64,000 bases of DNA from positions 19,362,001 through 19,426,000 of the forward strand of contig NW_027488366.1 in the NCBI RefSeq assembly GCF_051014445.1. Direction: 5' to 3'. A program made the position numbers and the translations under genes. Positions 41,801-54,720 of the stretch are shown piece after piece (the first letter of the stretch is position 1; every line of letters begins with the position of its first letter). The notes beneath the pieces were generated by a model. The model was not told where the DNA came from. It did no database searches and saw nothing but the letters and a program-made list of their open reading frames with translations. Source of the stretch: Colletes latitarsis (taxonomy: Eukaryota; Arthropoda; Insecta; Hymenoptera; Colletidae).

Positions 41801-44140
41801 TAACATGCGTTATCCTCAAAAATATTGATCGAAACCTGGTATAATCGACTGTTTCAGGGTGGTACCACATTACTATGTGATCCAATCCAGAAAATAACCC
41901 AGGATCTGTTCAACGAGTATGTGAAGTGTGCGAAAGTATGAGTCTGATGAGTGAAATTCCCAGACCTAACCTAGACCTAACATGCGGTATCCTCTAAAAT
42001 ATTGATCCAAACCAGGTTTAATGGACTGTTTCAGTGTGGTACCACACTACTACGTGATCCAAACCAGAAAAAACCCAGGATCTGTTCAAAAAGTATGTGA
42101 AAAACGCGAAAGTATGAGCCTGATGAGGGCAAATCCAAGACCTATCCCAGACCTAACTTGCGTTGTCCTCTAAGATATTGATGGAAACCAGGTTTAATTG
42201 ACTGTTTCTGTGTTGTACTTCATTACTACGTGATGCTATCCAGAAAAAGCCCAGCATCTAGCCATCAAGTATGAGAAATATTCGAAAGAATGAGCCTGAT
42301 GAGAGCAAATCCCAGACCTAACCTAGACCTAACATGTATTATTCTCAAAAATATTGATCGAAACCTGGTTTAATTGACTGTTTCAGTGTGGTCCCACATT
42401 ACTACGTGATCCAAACCAGAAAAAACCCAGGATCCGTACAACAAGTATGTGAACAATGCGAAAGTATGAGTCTGATGAGTGAAAATCCCAGGCCTAACCT
42501 AGACCTAACATGCGTTATCCTCAAAAATATTGATCGAAACCTGGTATAATCGACTGTTTCAGTGTGGTACCACATTACTATGTGATCCAAACCAGAAAAT
42601 AACCCAGGATCTGTTCAACGAGTATGTGAAGTGTGCGAAAGTATGAGTCTAATGAGTGAAATTCCCAGACCTAACCTAGACCTAACATGCGTTATCCTCT
42701 AAAATATTGATCCAAACCAGGTTTAATGGACTGTTTCAGTGTGGTACCACATTACTACGTGATCTAATCCAGAAATAGCCCAGGATCTAGCCATGAAGTA
42801 TGAGAAATATGCGGAAGTATGAGTCTGATGAGTGAAAATCCCAGACCTAACCAAGACCTAACATGCGTTATCCTCAAAAATATTGATCGAAACCTGGTTT
42901 AATCGACTGTTTCAGTGTGGTACCACATTACTATGTGATCCCAACCAGAAAATAACCCAGGATCTGTTCAACGAGTATGTGAAGTGTGCGAAAGTATGAG
43001 TCTGATGAGGGCAAATCCCAGACCTATCCCAGACCTAACATGCGTTATCCTCTAAAATATTTATCAAGACCAGGTTTAATTGATTGTTTCAGTGTGGTCC
43101 CACACTACTACCTGATCCAAACCAGAAAAAACCCAGGATCTGTTCAACAAGTATGTGAAAAACGCGGAAAGTTTGAGCCTGATGAGGGCAAATCCCAGAC
43201 CTATCCCAGACCTAACTTGCGTTGTCCTCTAAGATATTGATGGAAACCAGGTTTAATTGACTGTTTCAGTGTTGCACTTCATTACTACGTGATGCAATCC
43301 AGAAAAAGCCCAGCATCTAGCCATCAAGTATGAGAAATATGCGAAAGAATGAGCCTGATGAGAGCAAATCCCAGGCCTAACCTAGACCTAACATGAATTA
43401 TTCTCTAAAATATTGATCGAAACCAGGTTTAATTGACTGTTTCAGTGTGGTACCACATTACTACGTGATCCAAACCAGAAAAAACCCAGGATCAGTTCAA
43501 CAAGTATATGAAAAACGCGAAAGTATGAGTCTGATGAGGGCGAATCACAGACCTATGCCAGACATAACTTGCGTTATCCTGTAAAATATTGATCGAAACC
43601 AGGTTTAATTAACTGTTTCAGCGTGGTACCAAATTACTACGTGATCCAAACCAGAAAAAACCCAGCATCTGATCAACGAGAATGTGAAGTGTGCGAAAGT
43701 ATGAGTCTGATGAGATCAAATCCCAGACCAATCCCAGACTTAACATGCGTTATCCTCTAAAATATTGATCGAAACCAGGTTTAATCGGCAGTTTCAGTGT
43801 GGTATCACACTACCACGTGACCCAAACCAGAAAAAACCCATGATCTGTTCAACATGTATGTGAAAAACGCGAAAGTATGAGCCTGATGAAGGCAAATCCC
43901 AGACCTATCCCAGACCTAACTTGCGTTATCCTCTAAAATATTGATCGAAACCACGTTTAATTGACCGTTTCAGTGTGGTACCACATTACTACGTGATCCA
44001 AACCAGAAAAAACCCAGGATCGGTTCAACAAGTATGTGAAGAATGCGAAAGTAGGAGTCTGATCAGTGAAAATCACAGGCCTTACCTAGACCTAACTTGC
44101 GTTGTACTCTAAAATATTGATGAAAACCAGGTTTCATTGA
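38853..44140 (+). repeat. Expanded copy 2 of the block (5,288 bp, 30 monomers)
   Basis: This copy has the same start and end as the 3,703-bp block but is 1,585 bp (nine monomers) longer. Two extra monomers lie near 40.42-40.77 kb. A further insertion lies between about 41.57 and 42.81 kb, where the match to copy 1 (shifted 5,288 bp) resumes at GCGGAAGTATGAGTCTGATG. A three-base loss (GTACAAGTATG for GTACAACAAGTATG) lies near 41209. Confidence 0.85.
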
Positions 44141-46165
44141 CTGTTTCAGTGTGGTACTGCATTACTACGTGATGCAATCCAGAAAAAGCCCAGGATCTAG
44201 CCATCAAGTATGAGAAATATGCGAAGGAATGAGCCTGATGAGAGCAAATCCCAGACCTAACCTAGACCTAACATGCGTTATCCTCTGAAATATTTATCAA
44301 GACCAGGTTTAATTGAATGTTTCAGTGTGGTACTACATTACTACGTGATGCAATCCAGAGAAAGCCCAGGATCTAGCCATCAAGTTTCAGAAATATGCGA
44401 AAGTATGAGCCTGATGAGGGCAAATCCTAGACCTAACCCAGACCTAACATGCGTTATCCTCTAAAATATTTATCAAGACCAGGTTTAATTGATTTTTTCA
44501 GTGTGGTCCCACATTACTACGTGATCCAAACCAGAAAAAACCCAGGATCTGTTCAACATGTATGAGAAATATGCGAAAGAATGAGCCTGATGAGAGCAAA
44601 TCCCAGACCTAACCTAGACCTAACATGAATTATTCTCTAAAATATTGATCGAAACCTGGTTTAATCGACTGTTTCAGTGTGGTACCACATTACTATGTGA
44701 TCCAAACCAGAAAATAACCGAGGATCTGTTCAACGAGTATGTGAAGTGTGCGAAAGGATGAGTCTGATGAGGTCAAATCCCAGACCTATCCCAGACCTAA
44801 CTTGCGTTATCCTCTAAAATATTGATCGAAACCAGGTTTATTCGACTGTTTCAGTGTGCTACCACATTACTGCGTGATCCAAACCAGAAATAGCCCAGGA
44901 TCTATCCATGAAGTATGAGAAATATGCGAAAGTATGAGCCTGACGTGGGCTAATCCTAGACCTAACCCAGACCTAACATGAGTTATCCTCCAAAATATTT
45001 ATCAAGACCAGGTTTAATTGATTGTTTCAGTGCGGTTCCACATTACTACGTGATCCAAACCAGAAAAAACCCAGGATCTGTTCAACGAGTATGTGAAGTG
45101 TGCGAAAGTATGAGTCTGATGAGGGCTAATCCCCGACCTATCCCAGACCTAACATGCGTTATCCTCTAAAATATTTATCAAGACCAGGTTTAATTGATTG
45201 TTTCAGTGTGGTCCCACATTACTACGTGATCCAAACCAGAAAAAACCCAGGATCTGTTCAACAAGTATGTGAAAAACGCGGAAAGTATGAGCCTGATGAG
45301 GGCAAATCCCAGAGCTATCCCAGAACTAACTTGCGTTGTCCTCTAAGATATTGATGGAAACCAGGTTTAATTGACTGTTTCAGTGTAGTACTTAAATTAC
45401 TACGTGATCCAATCCAGAAAACAACCCAGGATCTGCCAAACGAGTATGTGAAGTGTGCGAAAGTATGAGTCAGATGAGGGCAAATCCCAGACCTATCCCA
45501 GACCTAACATGCGTTATCCTCTAAAATATTTATCAAGACCAGGTTTAATTGATTGTTTCAGTGTGGTCCCACACTACTACGTGATCCAAACCAGAAAAAA
45601 CCCAGGATCTGTTCAACAAGTATGTGAAAAACGCGGAAAGTATGAGCCTGATGAGGGCAAATCCCAGAGCTATCCCAGACCTAACTTGCGTTGTCCTCTA
45701 AGATATTGATGGAAACCAGGTTTAATTGACTGTTTCAGTGTAGTACTTAAATTACTACGTGATCCAATCCAGAAAACAACCCAGGATCTGCCAAACGAGT
45801 ATGTGAAGTGTGCGAAAGTATGAGTCTGATGAGTGAAAATCCCAGGGCTAACCTAGACCTAACATGCGTTATCCTCTAAAATATTGATCGAAACCAGGTT
45901 TAATCGACTGTTTCAGTGTGGTACCACATTACTACGTGATCCATACCAGAAAAAACCCAGGATCCGTTCAACAAGTATGTGAAGAATGCGAAAGTATGAG
46001 TCTGATGAGTGAAAATCCCCGACCTAACCTAGACCTAACATGCGTTATCCTCTAAAATATTGATCCAAACCAGGTTTAATGGACTGTTTCAGTGTGATAC
46101 CACACTACTACGTGATCCAAACCAGAAAAAACATAGGATCTGTTCAACAAGTATGTGAAAAACGC
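44141..46165 (+). repeat. Copy 3 of the block (partial)
   Basis: Landmarks at 44978, 45154 and 45455 lie exactly 5,288 bp after 39690, 39866 and 40167. The match fades near 46165, where GCGAAAG is replaced by GCGGAAAG and the 9/11-monomer region begins. Confidence 0.85.
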
Positions 46166-47343
46166 GGAAAGTATGAGCCTGATGAGGGCAAATCCCAGAG
46201 CTATCCCAGACCTAACTTGCGTTGTCCTCTAAGATATTGATGGAAACCAGGTTTAATTGACTGTTTCAGTGTAGTACTTAAATTACTACGTGATCCAATC
46301 CAGAAAACAACCCAGGATCTGCCAAACGAGTATGTGAAGTGTGCGAAAGTATGAGTCTGATGAGGGCAAATCCCAGACCTATCCCAGACCTAACATGCGT
46401 TATCCTCTAAAATATTTATCAAGACCAGGTTTAATTGACTGTTTCAGTGTGGTCCCACACTACTACGTGATCCAAACCAGAAAAAACCCAGGACCTGTTC
46501 AACAAGTATGTGAAAAACGCGGAAAGTATGAGCCTGATGAGGGCAAATCCCAGAGCTATCCCAGACCTAACTTGCGTTGTCCTCTAAGATATTGATGGAA
46601 ACCAGGTTTAATTGACTGTTTCAGTGTAGTACTTAAATTACTACGTGATCCAATCCAGAAAACAACCCAGGATCTGCCAAACGAGTATGTGAAGTGTGCG
46701 AAAGTATGAGTCTGACGAGCGAAAATCCCAGGGCTAACCTAGACCTAACATGCGTTATCCTCTAAAATATTGATCGAAACCAGGTTTAATCGACTGTTTC
46801 AGTGTGGTACCACATTACTACGTGATCCATACCAGAAAAAACCCAGGATCCGTTCAACAAGTATGTGAAGAATGCGAAAGTATGAGTCTGATGAGTGAAA
46901 ATCCCCGACCTAACCTAGACCTAACATGCGTTATCCTCTAAAATATTGATCCAAACCAGGTTTAATGGATTGTTTCAGTGTGGTACCACACTACTACGTG
47001 ATGCAAACCAGAAAAAACACAGGATCTGTTCAACAAGTATGTGAAAAACGCGAAAGTATGAGCCTGATGACGGCAAATCCCAGACCTATCCCAGACCTAA
47101 CTTGCGTTGTCCTCTAAGATATTGACGGAAACCAGGTTTAATTGACTGTTTCTGTGTTGTACTTCATCACTACGTGATGCAATCCAGAAAAAGCCCAGCA
47201 TCTAGCCATCAAGTATGAGAAATATGCGAAAGAATGAGCTTGATGGGAGCAAATCCCAGACCTAACCTAGACCTAACATGTATTATTCTCAAAAATATTG
47301 ATCGAAACCAGGTTTAATTGACTGTTTCAGTGTGGTCCCACAT
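46166..47343 (+). repeat. Leading part of the 9/11-monomer region
   Basis: About 46170-46700 matches about 48111-48640 at an offset of 1,941 bp (11 monomers). About 47001 onward matches 50531 onward at 3,530 bp (20 monomers). Both relations share AGAAAAAACACAGG, GATGACGGC and GCTTGATGGGAGC variants. Confidence 0.8.
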
Positions 47344-48932
47344 TACTACGTGATCCAAACCAGAAAAAACCCAGGATCCGTACAACAAGTATGTGAAGAA
47401 TGCGAAAGTATGAGTCTGATGAGTGAAAATCCCAGGGCTAACCTAGACCTAACATGCGTTATCCTCTAAAATATTGATCCAAACCAGGTTTAATGGACTG
47501 TTTCAGTGTGGTACCACACTACTACGTGATCCAAACCAGAAAAAACACAGGATCTGTTCAACAAGTATGTGAAAAACGCGAAAGTATGAGCCTGATGACG
47601 GCAAATCCCAGACCTATCCCAGACCTAACTTGCGTTGTCCTCTAAGATATTGATGGAAACCAGGTTTAATTGACTGTTTCTGTGTTGTACTTCATCACTA
47701 CGTGATGCAATCCAGAAAAAGCCCAGCATCTAGCCATCAAGTATGAGAAATATGCGAAAGAATGAGCTTGATGGGAGCAAATCCCAGACCTAACCTAGAC
47801 CTAACATGTATTATTCTCAAAAATATTGATCGAAACCAGGTTTAATTGACTGTTTCAGTGTGGTCCCACATTACTACGTGATCCAAACCAGAAAAAACCC
47901 AGGATCCGTACAACAAGTATGTGAAGTATGCGAAAGTATGAGTCTGATGAGTGAAAATCCCCGACCTAACCTAGACCTAACATGCGTTATCCTCTAAAAT
48001 ATTGATCCAAACCAGGTTTAATGGACTGTTTCAGTGTGGTACCACACTACTACGTGATCCAAACCAGAAAAAACCCAGGATCTGTTCAACAAGTATGTGA
48101 AAAACGCGATAGTATGAGCCTGATGAGGGCAAATCCCAGAGCTATCCCAGACCTAACTTGCGTTGTCCTCTAAGATATTGATGGAAACCAGGTTTAATTG
48201 ACTGTTTCAGTGTAGTACTTAAATTACTACGTGATCCAATCCAGAAAACAACCCAGGATCTGCCAAACGAGTATGTGAAGTGTGCGAAAGTATGAGTCTG
48301 ATGAGGGCAAATCCCAGACCTATCCCAGACCTAACATGCGTTATCCTCTAAAATATTTATCAAGACCAGGTTTAATTGACTGTTTCAGTGTGGTCCCACA
48401 CTACTACGTGATCCAAACCAGAAAAAACCCAGGACCTGTTCAACAAGTATGTGAAAAACGCGGAAAGTATGAGCCTGATGAGGGCAAATCCCAGAGCTAT
48501 CCCAGACCTAACTTGCGTTGTCCTCTAAGATATTGATGGAAACCAGGTTTAATTGACTGTTTCAGTGTAGTACTTAAATTACTACGTGATCCAATCCAGA
48601 AAACAACCCAGGATCTGCCAAACGAGTATGTGAAGTGTGCGAAAGTATGAGTCTGATGAGGGCAAATCCCAGACCTATCCCAGACCTAACATGCGTTATC
48701 CTCTAAAATATTTATCAAGACCAGGTTTAATTGACTGTTTCAGTGTGGTCCCACACTACTACGTGATCCATACCAGAAAAAACCCAGGATCCGTTCAACA
48801 AGTATGTGAAGAATGCGAAAGTATGAGTCTGATGAGTGAAAATCCCCGACCTAACCTAGACCTAACATGCGTTATCCTCTAAAATATTGATCCAAACCAG
48901 GTTTAATGGACTGTTTCAGTGTGGTACCACAC
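47344..48932 (+). repeat. 9-monomer block, copy 1 (1,589 bp)
   Basis: The block is repeated directly at 48933. The landmarks at 48282 and 48637 move to 49871 and 50226, an offset of 1,589 bp. This unit includes two kinds of dyad: the 16-bp palindrome and the GTAGTACTTAAATTACTAC form. Confidence 0.87.
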
Positions 48933-50521
48933 TACTACGTGATCCAAACCAGAAAAAACCCAGGATCCGTACAACAAGTATGTGAAGAATGCGAAAGTAT
49001 GAGTCTGATGAGTGAAAATCCCAGGGCTAACCTAGACCTAACATGCGTTATCCTCTAAAATATTGATCCAAACCAGGTTTAATGGACTGTTTCAGTGTGG
49101 TACCACACTACTACGTGATCCAAACCAGAAAAAACACAGGATCTGTTCAACAAGTATGTGAAAAACGCGAAAGTATGAGCCTGATGACGGCAAATCCCAG
49201 ACCTATCCCAGACCTAACTTGCGTTGTCCTCTAAGATATTGATGGAAACCAGGTTTAATTGACTGTTTCTGTGTTGTACTTCATCACTACGTGATGCAAT
49301 CCAGAAAAAGCCCAGCATCTAGCCATCAAGTATGAGAAATATGCGAAAGAATGAGCTTGATGGGAGCAAATCCCAGACCTAACCTAGACCTAACATGTAT
49401 TATTCTCAAAAATATTGATCGAAACCAGGTTTAATTGACTGTTTCAGTGTGGTCCCACATTACTACGTGATCCAAACCAGAAAAAACCCAGGATCCGTAC
49501 AACAAGTATGTGAAGTATGCGAAAGTATGAGTCTGATGAGTGAAAATCCCCGACCTAACCTAGACCTAACATGCGTTATCCTCTAAAATATTGATCCAAA
49601 CCAGGTTTAATGGACTGTTTCAGTGTGGTACCACACTACTACGTGATCCAAACCAGAAAAAACCCAGGATCTGTTCAACAAGTATGTGAAAAACGCGATA
49701 GTATGAGCCTGATGAGGGCAAATCCCAGAGCTATCCCAGACCTAACTTGCGTTGTCCTCTAAGATATTGATGGAAACCAGGTTTAATTGACTGTTTCAGT
49801 GTAGTACTTAAATTACTACGTGATCCAATCCAGAAAACAACCCAGGATCTGCCAAACGAGTATGTGAAGTGTGCGAAAGTATGAGTCTGATGAGGGCAAA
49901 TCCCAGACCTATCCCAGACCTAACATGCGTTATCCTCTAAAATATTTATCAAGACCAGGTTTAATTGACTGTTTCAGTGTGGTCCCACACTACTACGTGA
50001 TCCAAACCAGAAAAAACCCAGGACCTGTTCAACAAGTATGTGAAAAACGCGGAAAGTATGAGCCTGATGAGGGCAAATCCCAGAGCTATCCCAGACCTAA
50101 CTTGCGTTGTCCTCTAAGATATTGATGGAAACCAGGTTTAATTGACTGTTTCAGTGTAGTACTTAAATTACTACGTGATCCAATCCAGAAAACAACCCAG
50201 GATCTGCCAAACGAGTATGTGAAGTGTGCGAAAGTATGAGTCTGATGAGGGCAAATCCCAGACCTATCCCAGACCTAACATGCGTTATCCTCTAAAATAT
50301 TTATCAAGACCAGGTTTAATTGACTGTTTCAGTGTGGTCCCACACTACTACGTGATCCATACCAGAAAAAACCCAGGATCCGTTCAACAAGTATGTGAAG
50401 AATGCGAAAGTATGAGTCTGATGAGTGAAAATCCCCGACCTAACCTAGACCTAACATGCGTTATCCTCTAAAATATTGATCCAAACCAGGTTTAATGGAC
50501 TGTTTCAGTGTGGTACCACAC
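48933..50521 (+). repeat. 9-monomer block, copy 2 (1,589 bp)
   Basis: This is the direct tandem partner of 47344-48932. The stretches I compared were essentially identical, so the event looks recent. After 50521 the array rejoins the sequence type found at 47001. Confidence 0.87.
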
Positions 50522-50530
50522 TACTACGTG

Positions 50531-51645
50531 ATCCAAACCAGAAAAAACACAGGATCTGTTCAACAAGTATGTGAAAAACGCGAAAGTATGAGCCTGATGA
50601 CGGCAAATCCCAGACCTATCCCAGACCTAACTTGCGTTGTCCTCTAAGATATTGATGGAAACCAGGTTTAATTGACTGTTTCTGTGTTGTACTTCATCAC
50701 TACGTGATGCAATCCAGAAAAAGCCCAGCATCTAGCCATCAAGTATGAGAAATATGCGAAAGAATGAGCTTGATGGGAGCAAATCCCAGACCTAACCTAG
50801 ACCTAACATGTATTATTCTCAAAAATATTGATCGAAACCAGGTTTAATTGACTGTTTCAGTGTGGTCCCACATTACTACGTGATCCAAACCAGAAAAAAC
50901 CCAGGATCCGTACAACAAGTATGTGAAGAATGCGAAAGTATGAGTCTGATGAGTGAAAATCCCAGGGCTAACCTAGACCTAACATGCGTTATCCTCTAAA
51001 ATATTGATCCAAACCAGGTTTAATGGACTGTTTCAGTGTGGTACCACACTACTACGTGATCCAAACCAGAAAAAACACAGGATCTGTTCAACAAGTATGT
51101 GAAAAACGCGAAAGTATGAGCCTGATGACGGCAAATCCCAGACCTATCCCAGACCTAACTTGCGTTGTCCTCTAAGATATTGATGGAAACCAGGTTTAAT
51201 TGACTGTTTCTGTGTTGTACTTCATCACTACGTGATGCAATCCAGAAAAAGCCCAGCATCTAGCCATCAAGTATGAGAAATATGCGAAAGAAAGAGCTTG
51301 ATGGGAGCAAATCCCAGACCTAACCTAGACCTAACATGTATTATTCTCAAAAATATTGATCGAAACCAGGTTTAATTGACTGTTTCAGTGTGGTCCCACA
51401 TTACTACGTGATCCAAACCAGAAAAAACCCAGGATCCGTACAACAAGTATGTGAAGTATGCGAAAGTATGAGTCTGATGAGTGAAAATCCCCGACCTAAC
51501 CTAGACCTAACATGCGTTATCCTCTAAAATATTGATCCAAACCAGGTTTAATGGACTGTTTCAGTGTGGTACCACACTACTACGTGATCCAAACCAGAAA
51601 AAACCCAGGATCTGTTCAACAAGTATGTGAAAAAACCGATAGTAT
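50531..51645 (+). repeat. Third partial copy of the 47.0-48.1 kb segment
   Basis: This stretch matches 47001-48115 at an offset of 3,530 bp, which equals 1,589 plus 1,941. Small differences include GAAAGAAAGAGC for GAAAGAATGAGC near 51292 and AAAAACCGAT for AAACGCGAT near 51631. Confidence 0.8.
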
Positions 51646-52647
51646 GAGCCTGATGAGGGCAAATACCAGACCTATCCCAGACCTAACTTGCGTTGTCCTC
51701 TAAGATATTGATGGAAACCAGGTTTAATTGACCGTTTCTGTGTTGTACTTCATTACTACGTGATGCAATCCAGAAAAAGCCCAGCATCTAGCCATGAAGT
51801 ATGAGAAATATTCGAAAGAATGAGCCTGATGAGAGCAAATCCCAGACCTAACCTAGCCCTAACATGTATTATTCTCAAAAATATTGATCGAAACCTGGTT
51901 TAATTGACTGTTTCAGTGTGGTCCCACATTACTACGTGATCCAAACCAGAAAAAACCCAGGATCCGTACAACAAGTATGTGAAGAATGCGAAAGTATGAG
52001 TCTGATGAGTGAAAATCCCAGGGCTAACCTAGACCTAACAAGCGTTATCCTCTAAAATATTGATCGAAACCAGGTTTAATCGACTGTTTCAGTGTGGTAC
52101 CACATTACTACGTGATCCATACCAGAAAAAACCCAGGATCCGTTCAACAAGTATGTGAAGAATGCGAAAGTATGAGTCTGATGAGTGAAAATCCCCGACC
52201 TAACCTAGACCTAACATGCGTTATCCTCTAAAATATTGATCCAAACCAGGTTTAATGGACTGTTTCAGTGTGGTACCACACTACTGCGTGATCCAAACCA
52301 GAAAAAACACAGGATCTGTTCAATAAGTATGTGAAAAACGCGAAAGTATGAGCCTGATGAGGGCAAATCCCAGACCTATCCCAGACCTAACTTGCGTTGT
52401 CCTCTAAGATATTGATGGAAACCAGGTTTAATTGACTGTTTCTGTGTTGTACTTCATTACTACGTGATGCAATCCAGAAAACAACCCAGGATCTGCCAAA
52501 CGAGTATGTGAAGTGTGCGAAAGTATGAGTCTGATGAGTGAAAATCCCGGGGCTAACCTAGACCTAACATGCGTTATCCTCTAAAATATTGATCGAAACC
52601 AGGTTTAATCGACTGTTTCAGTGTGGTACCACATTACTACGTGATCC

Positions 52648-53157
52648 ATACCAGAAAAAACCCAGGATCCGTTCAACAAGTATGTGAAGAATGCGAAAGT
52701 ATGAGTCTGATGAGTGAAAATCCCCGACCTAACCTAGACCTAACATGCGTTATCCTCTAAAATATTGATCCAAACCAGGTTTAATGGACTGTTTCAGTGT
52801 GGTACCCCACTACTACGTGATCCAAACCAGAAAAAACCCAGGATCCGTTCAACAAGTATGTGAAGAATGCGAAAGTATGAGTCTGATGAGTGAAAATCCC
52901 CGACCTAACCTAGACCTAACATGCGTTATCCTCTAAAATATTGATCCAAACCAGGTTTAATGGACTGTTTCAGTGTGGTACCCCACTACTACGTGATCCA
53001 AACCAGAAAAAACCCAGGATCCGTTCAACAAGTATGTGAAGAATGCGAAAGTATGAGTCTGATGAGTGAAAATCCCCGACCTAACCTAGACCTAACATGC
53101 GTTATCCTCTAAAATATTGATCCAAACCAGGTTTAATGGACTGTTTCAGTGTGGTAC
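52648..53157 (+). repeat. Simple monomer-by-monomer tandem copies, 176-bp period
   Basis: Consecutive monomers here are nearly identical to each other. They share GGTACCCCACTACTACG at 52801 and 52977 and the same GGATCCGTTCAACAAG and CCCCGACCTAACC variants at exact 176-bp steps. This differs from the surrounding pattern, where copies lie several monomers apart. Confidence 0.82.
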
Positions 53158-53269
53158 CACATTACTACGTGATCCAAACCAGAAAAAACACAGGATCTGT
53201 TCAACAAGTATGTGAAAAACGCGAAAGTATGAGCCTGATGAGGGCAAATCCCAGACCTATCCCAGACCT

Positions 53270-54720
53270 AACTTGCGTTGTCCTCTAAGATATTGATGGA
53301 AACCAGGTTTAATTGACTGTTTCTGTGTTGTACTTCATTACTACGTGATGCAATCCAGAAAAAGCCCAGCATCTAGCCATCAAGTATGAGAAATATTCGA
53401 AAGAATGAGCCTGATGAGAGCAAATCCCAGACCTAACCTAGACCTAACATGTATTATTCTCAAAAATATTGATCGAAACCTGGTTTAATTGACTGTTTCA
53501 GTGTGGTCCCACATTACTACGTGATCCAAACCAGAAAAAACCCAGGATCCGTACAACAAGTATGTGAACAATGCGAAAGTATGAGTCTGATGAGTGAAAA
53601 TCCCAGGCCTAACCTAGACCTAACATGCGTTATCCTCAAAAATATTGATCGAAACCTGGTATAATCGACTGTTTCAGTGTGGTACCACATTACTATGTGA
53701 TCCAAACCAGAAAATAACACAGGATCTGTTCAACGAGTATGTGAAGTGTGCGAAAGTGTGAGACTGATGAGGGCAAATCCCAGACCTATCCCAGACCTAA
53801 CTTGCGTTGTCCTCTAAGATATTGATGGAAACCAGGTTTAATTGACTGTCTCTGTGTTGTACTTCATTACTACGTGATGCAATCCAGAAAAAGCCCAGCA
53901 TCTAGCCATGAAGTATGAGCAATATTCGAAAGAATGAGCCTGATGAGAGCAAATCCCAGACCTAACCTAGCCCTAACATGTATTATTCTCAAAAACATTG
54001 ATCGAAACCTGGTTTAATTGACTGTTTCAGTGTGGTCCCACATTACTACGTGATCCAAACCAGAACAAACCCAGGATCCGTAAAACACGTATGTGAAGAA
54101 TGCGAAAGTATGAGTCTGATGAGTGAAAATCCCAGGCCTAACCTAGACCTAACATGCGTTATCCTCAAAAATATTGATCGAAACCTGGTATAATCGACTG
54201 TTTCAGTGTGGTACCACATTACTATGTGATCCAAACCAGAAAATAACCCAGGATCTGTTCAACGAGTATGTGAAGTGTGCGAAAGTATGAGTCTGATGAG
54301 TGAAATTCCCAGACCTAACCTAGACCTAACATGCGTTATCCTCTAAAATATTGATCCAAACCAGGTTTAATGGACTGTTTCAGTGTGGTACCACACTACT
54401 ACGTGATCCAAACCAGAAAAAACCCAGGATCTGTTCAAAAAGTATGTGAAAAACGCGAAAGTATGAGCCGGATGAGGGCAAATCCAAGACCTAACCCAGA
54501 CCTAACTTGCGTTGTCCTCTAAGATATTGATGGAAACCAGGTTTAATTGACTGTTTCTGTGTTGTACTTCATTACTACGTGATGCAATCCAGAAAAAGCC
54601 CAGCATCTAGCCATCAAGTATGAGAAATATTCGAAAGAATGAGCCTGATGAGAGCAAATCCCAGACCTAACCTAGACCTAACATGTATTATTCTCAAAAA
54701 TATTGATCGAAACCTGGTTT
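53270..54720 (+). repeat. Monomers related to 42.16-42.66 kb (about 63 monomers away)
   Basis: Monomers with AAATATTCGAAAGAATG, CATGTATTATTCTC and ACCTGGTATAATCGACTG match those near 41.57-42.66 kb. The landmark TTCGAAAG lies at 42291 and at 53396. A further set follows at 53.83-54.23 kb. The open antisense frames at these places follow from the shared absence of stops and do not indicate genes. Confidence 0.78.

Noticed and set aside
41697..54234. Antisense open frames at 41697-41885, 42402-42590, 53517-53720 and 54046-54234
   Set aside because: All four are the reverse strand of one related monomer subtype (the CCTGGTATAATCG and CAAAAATATTG variant). They are open only because that subtype lacks the usual antisense stops. 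Their distribution follows the repeat copies.
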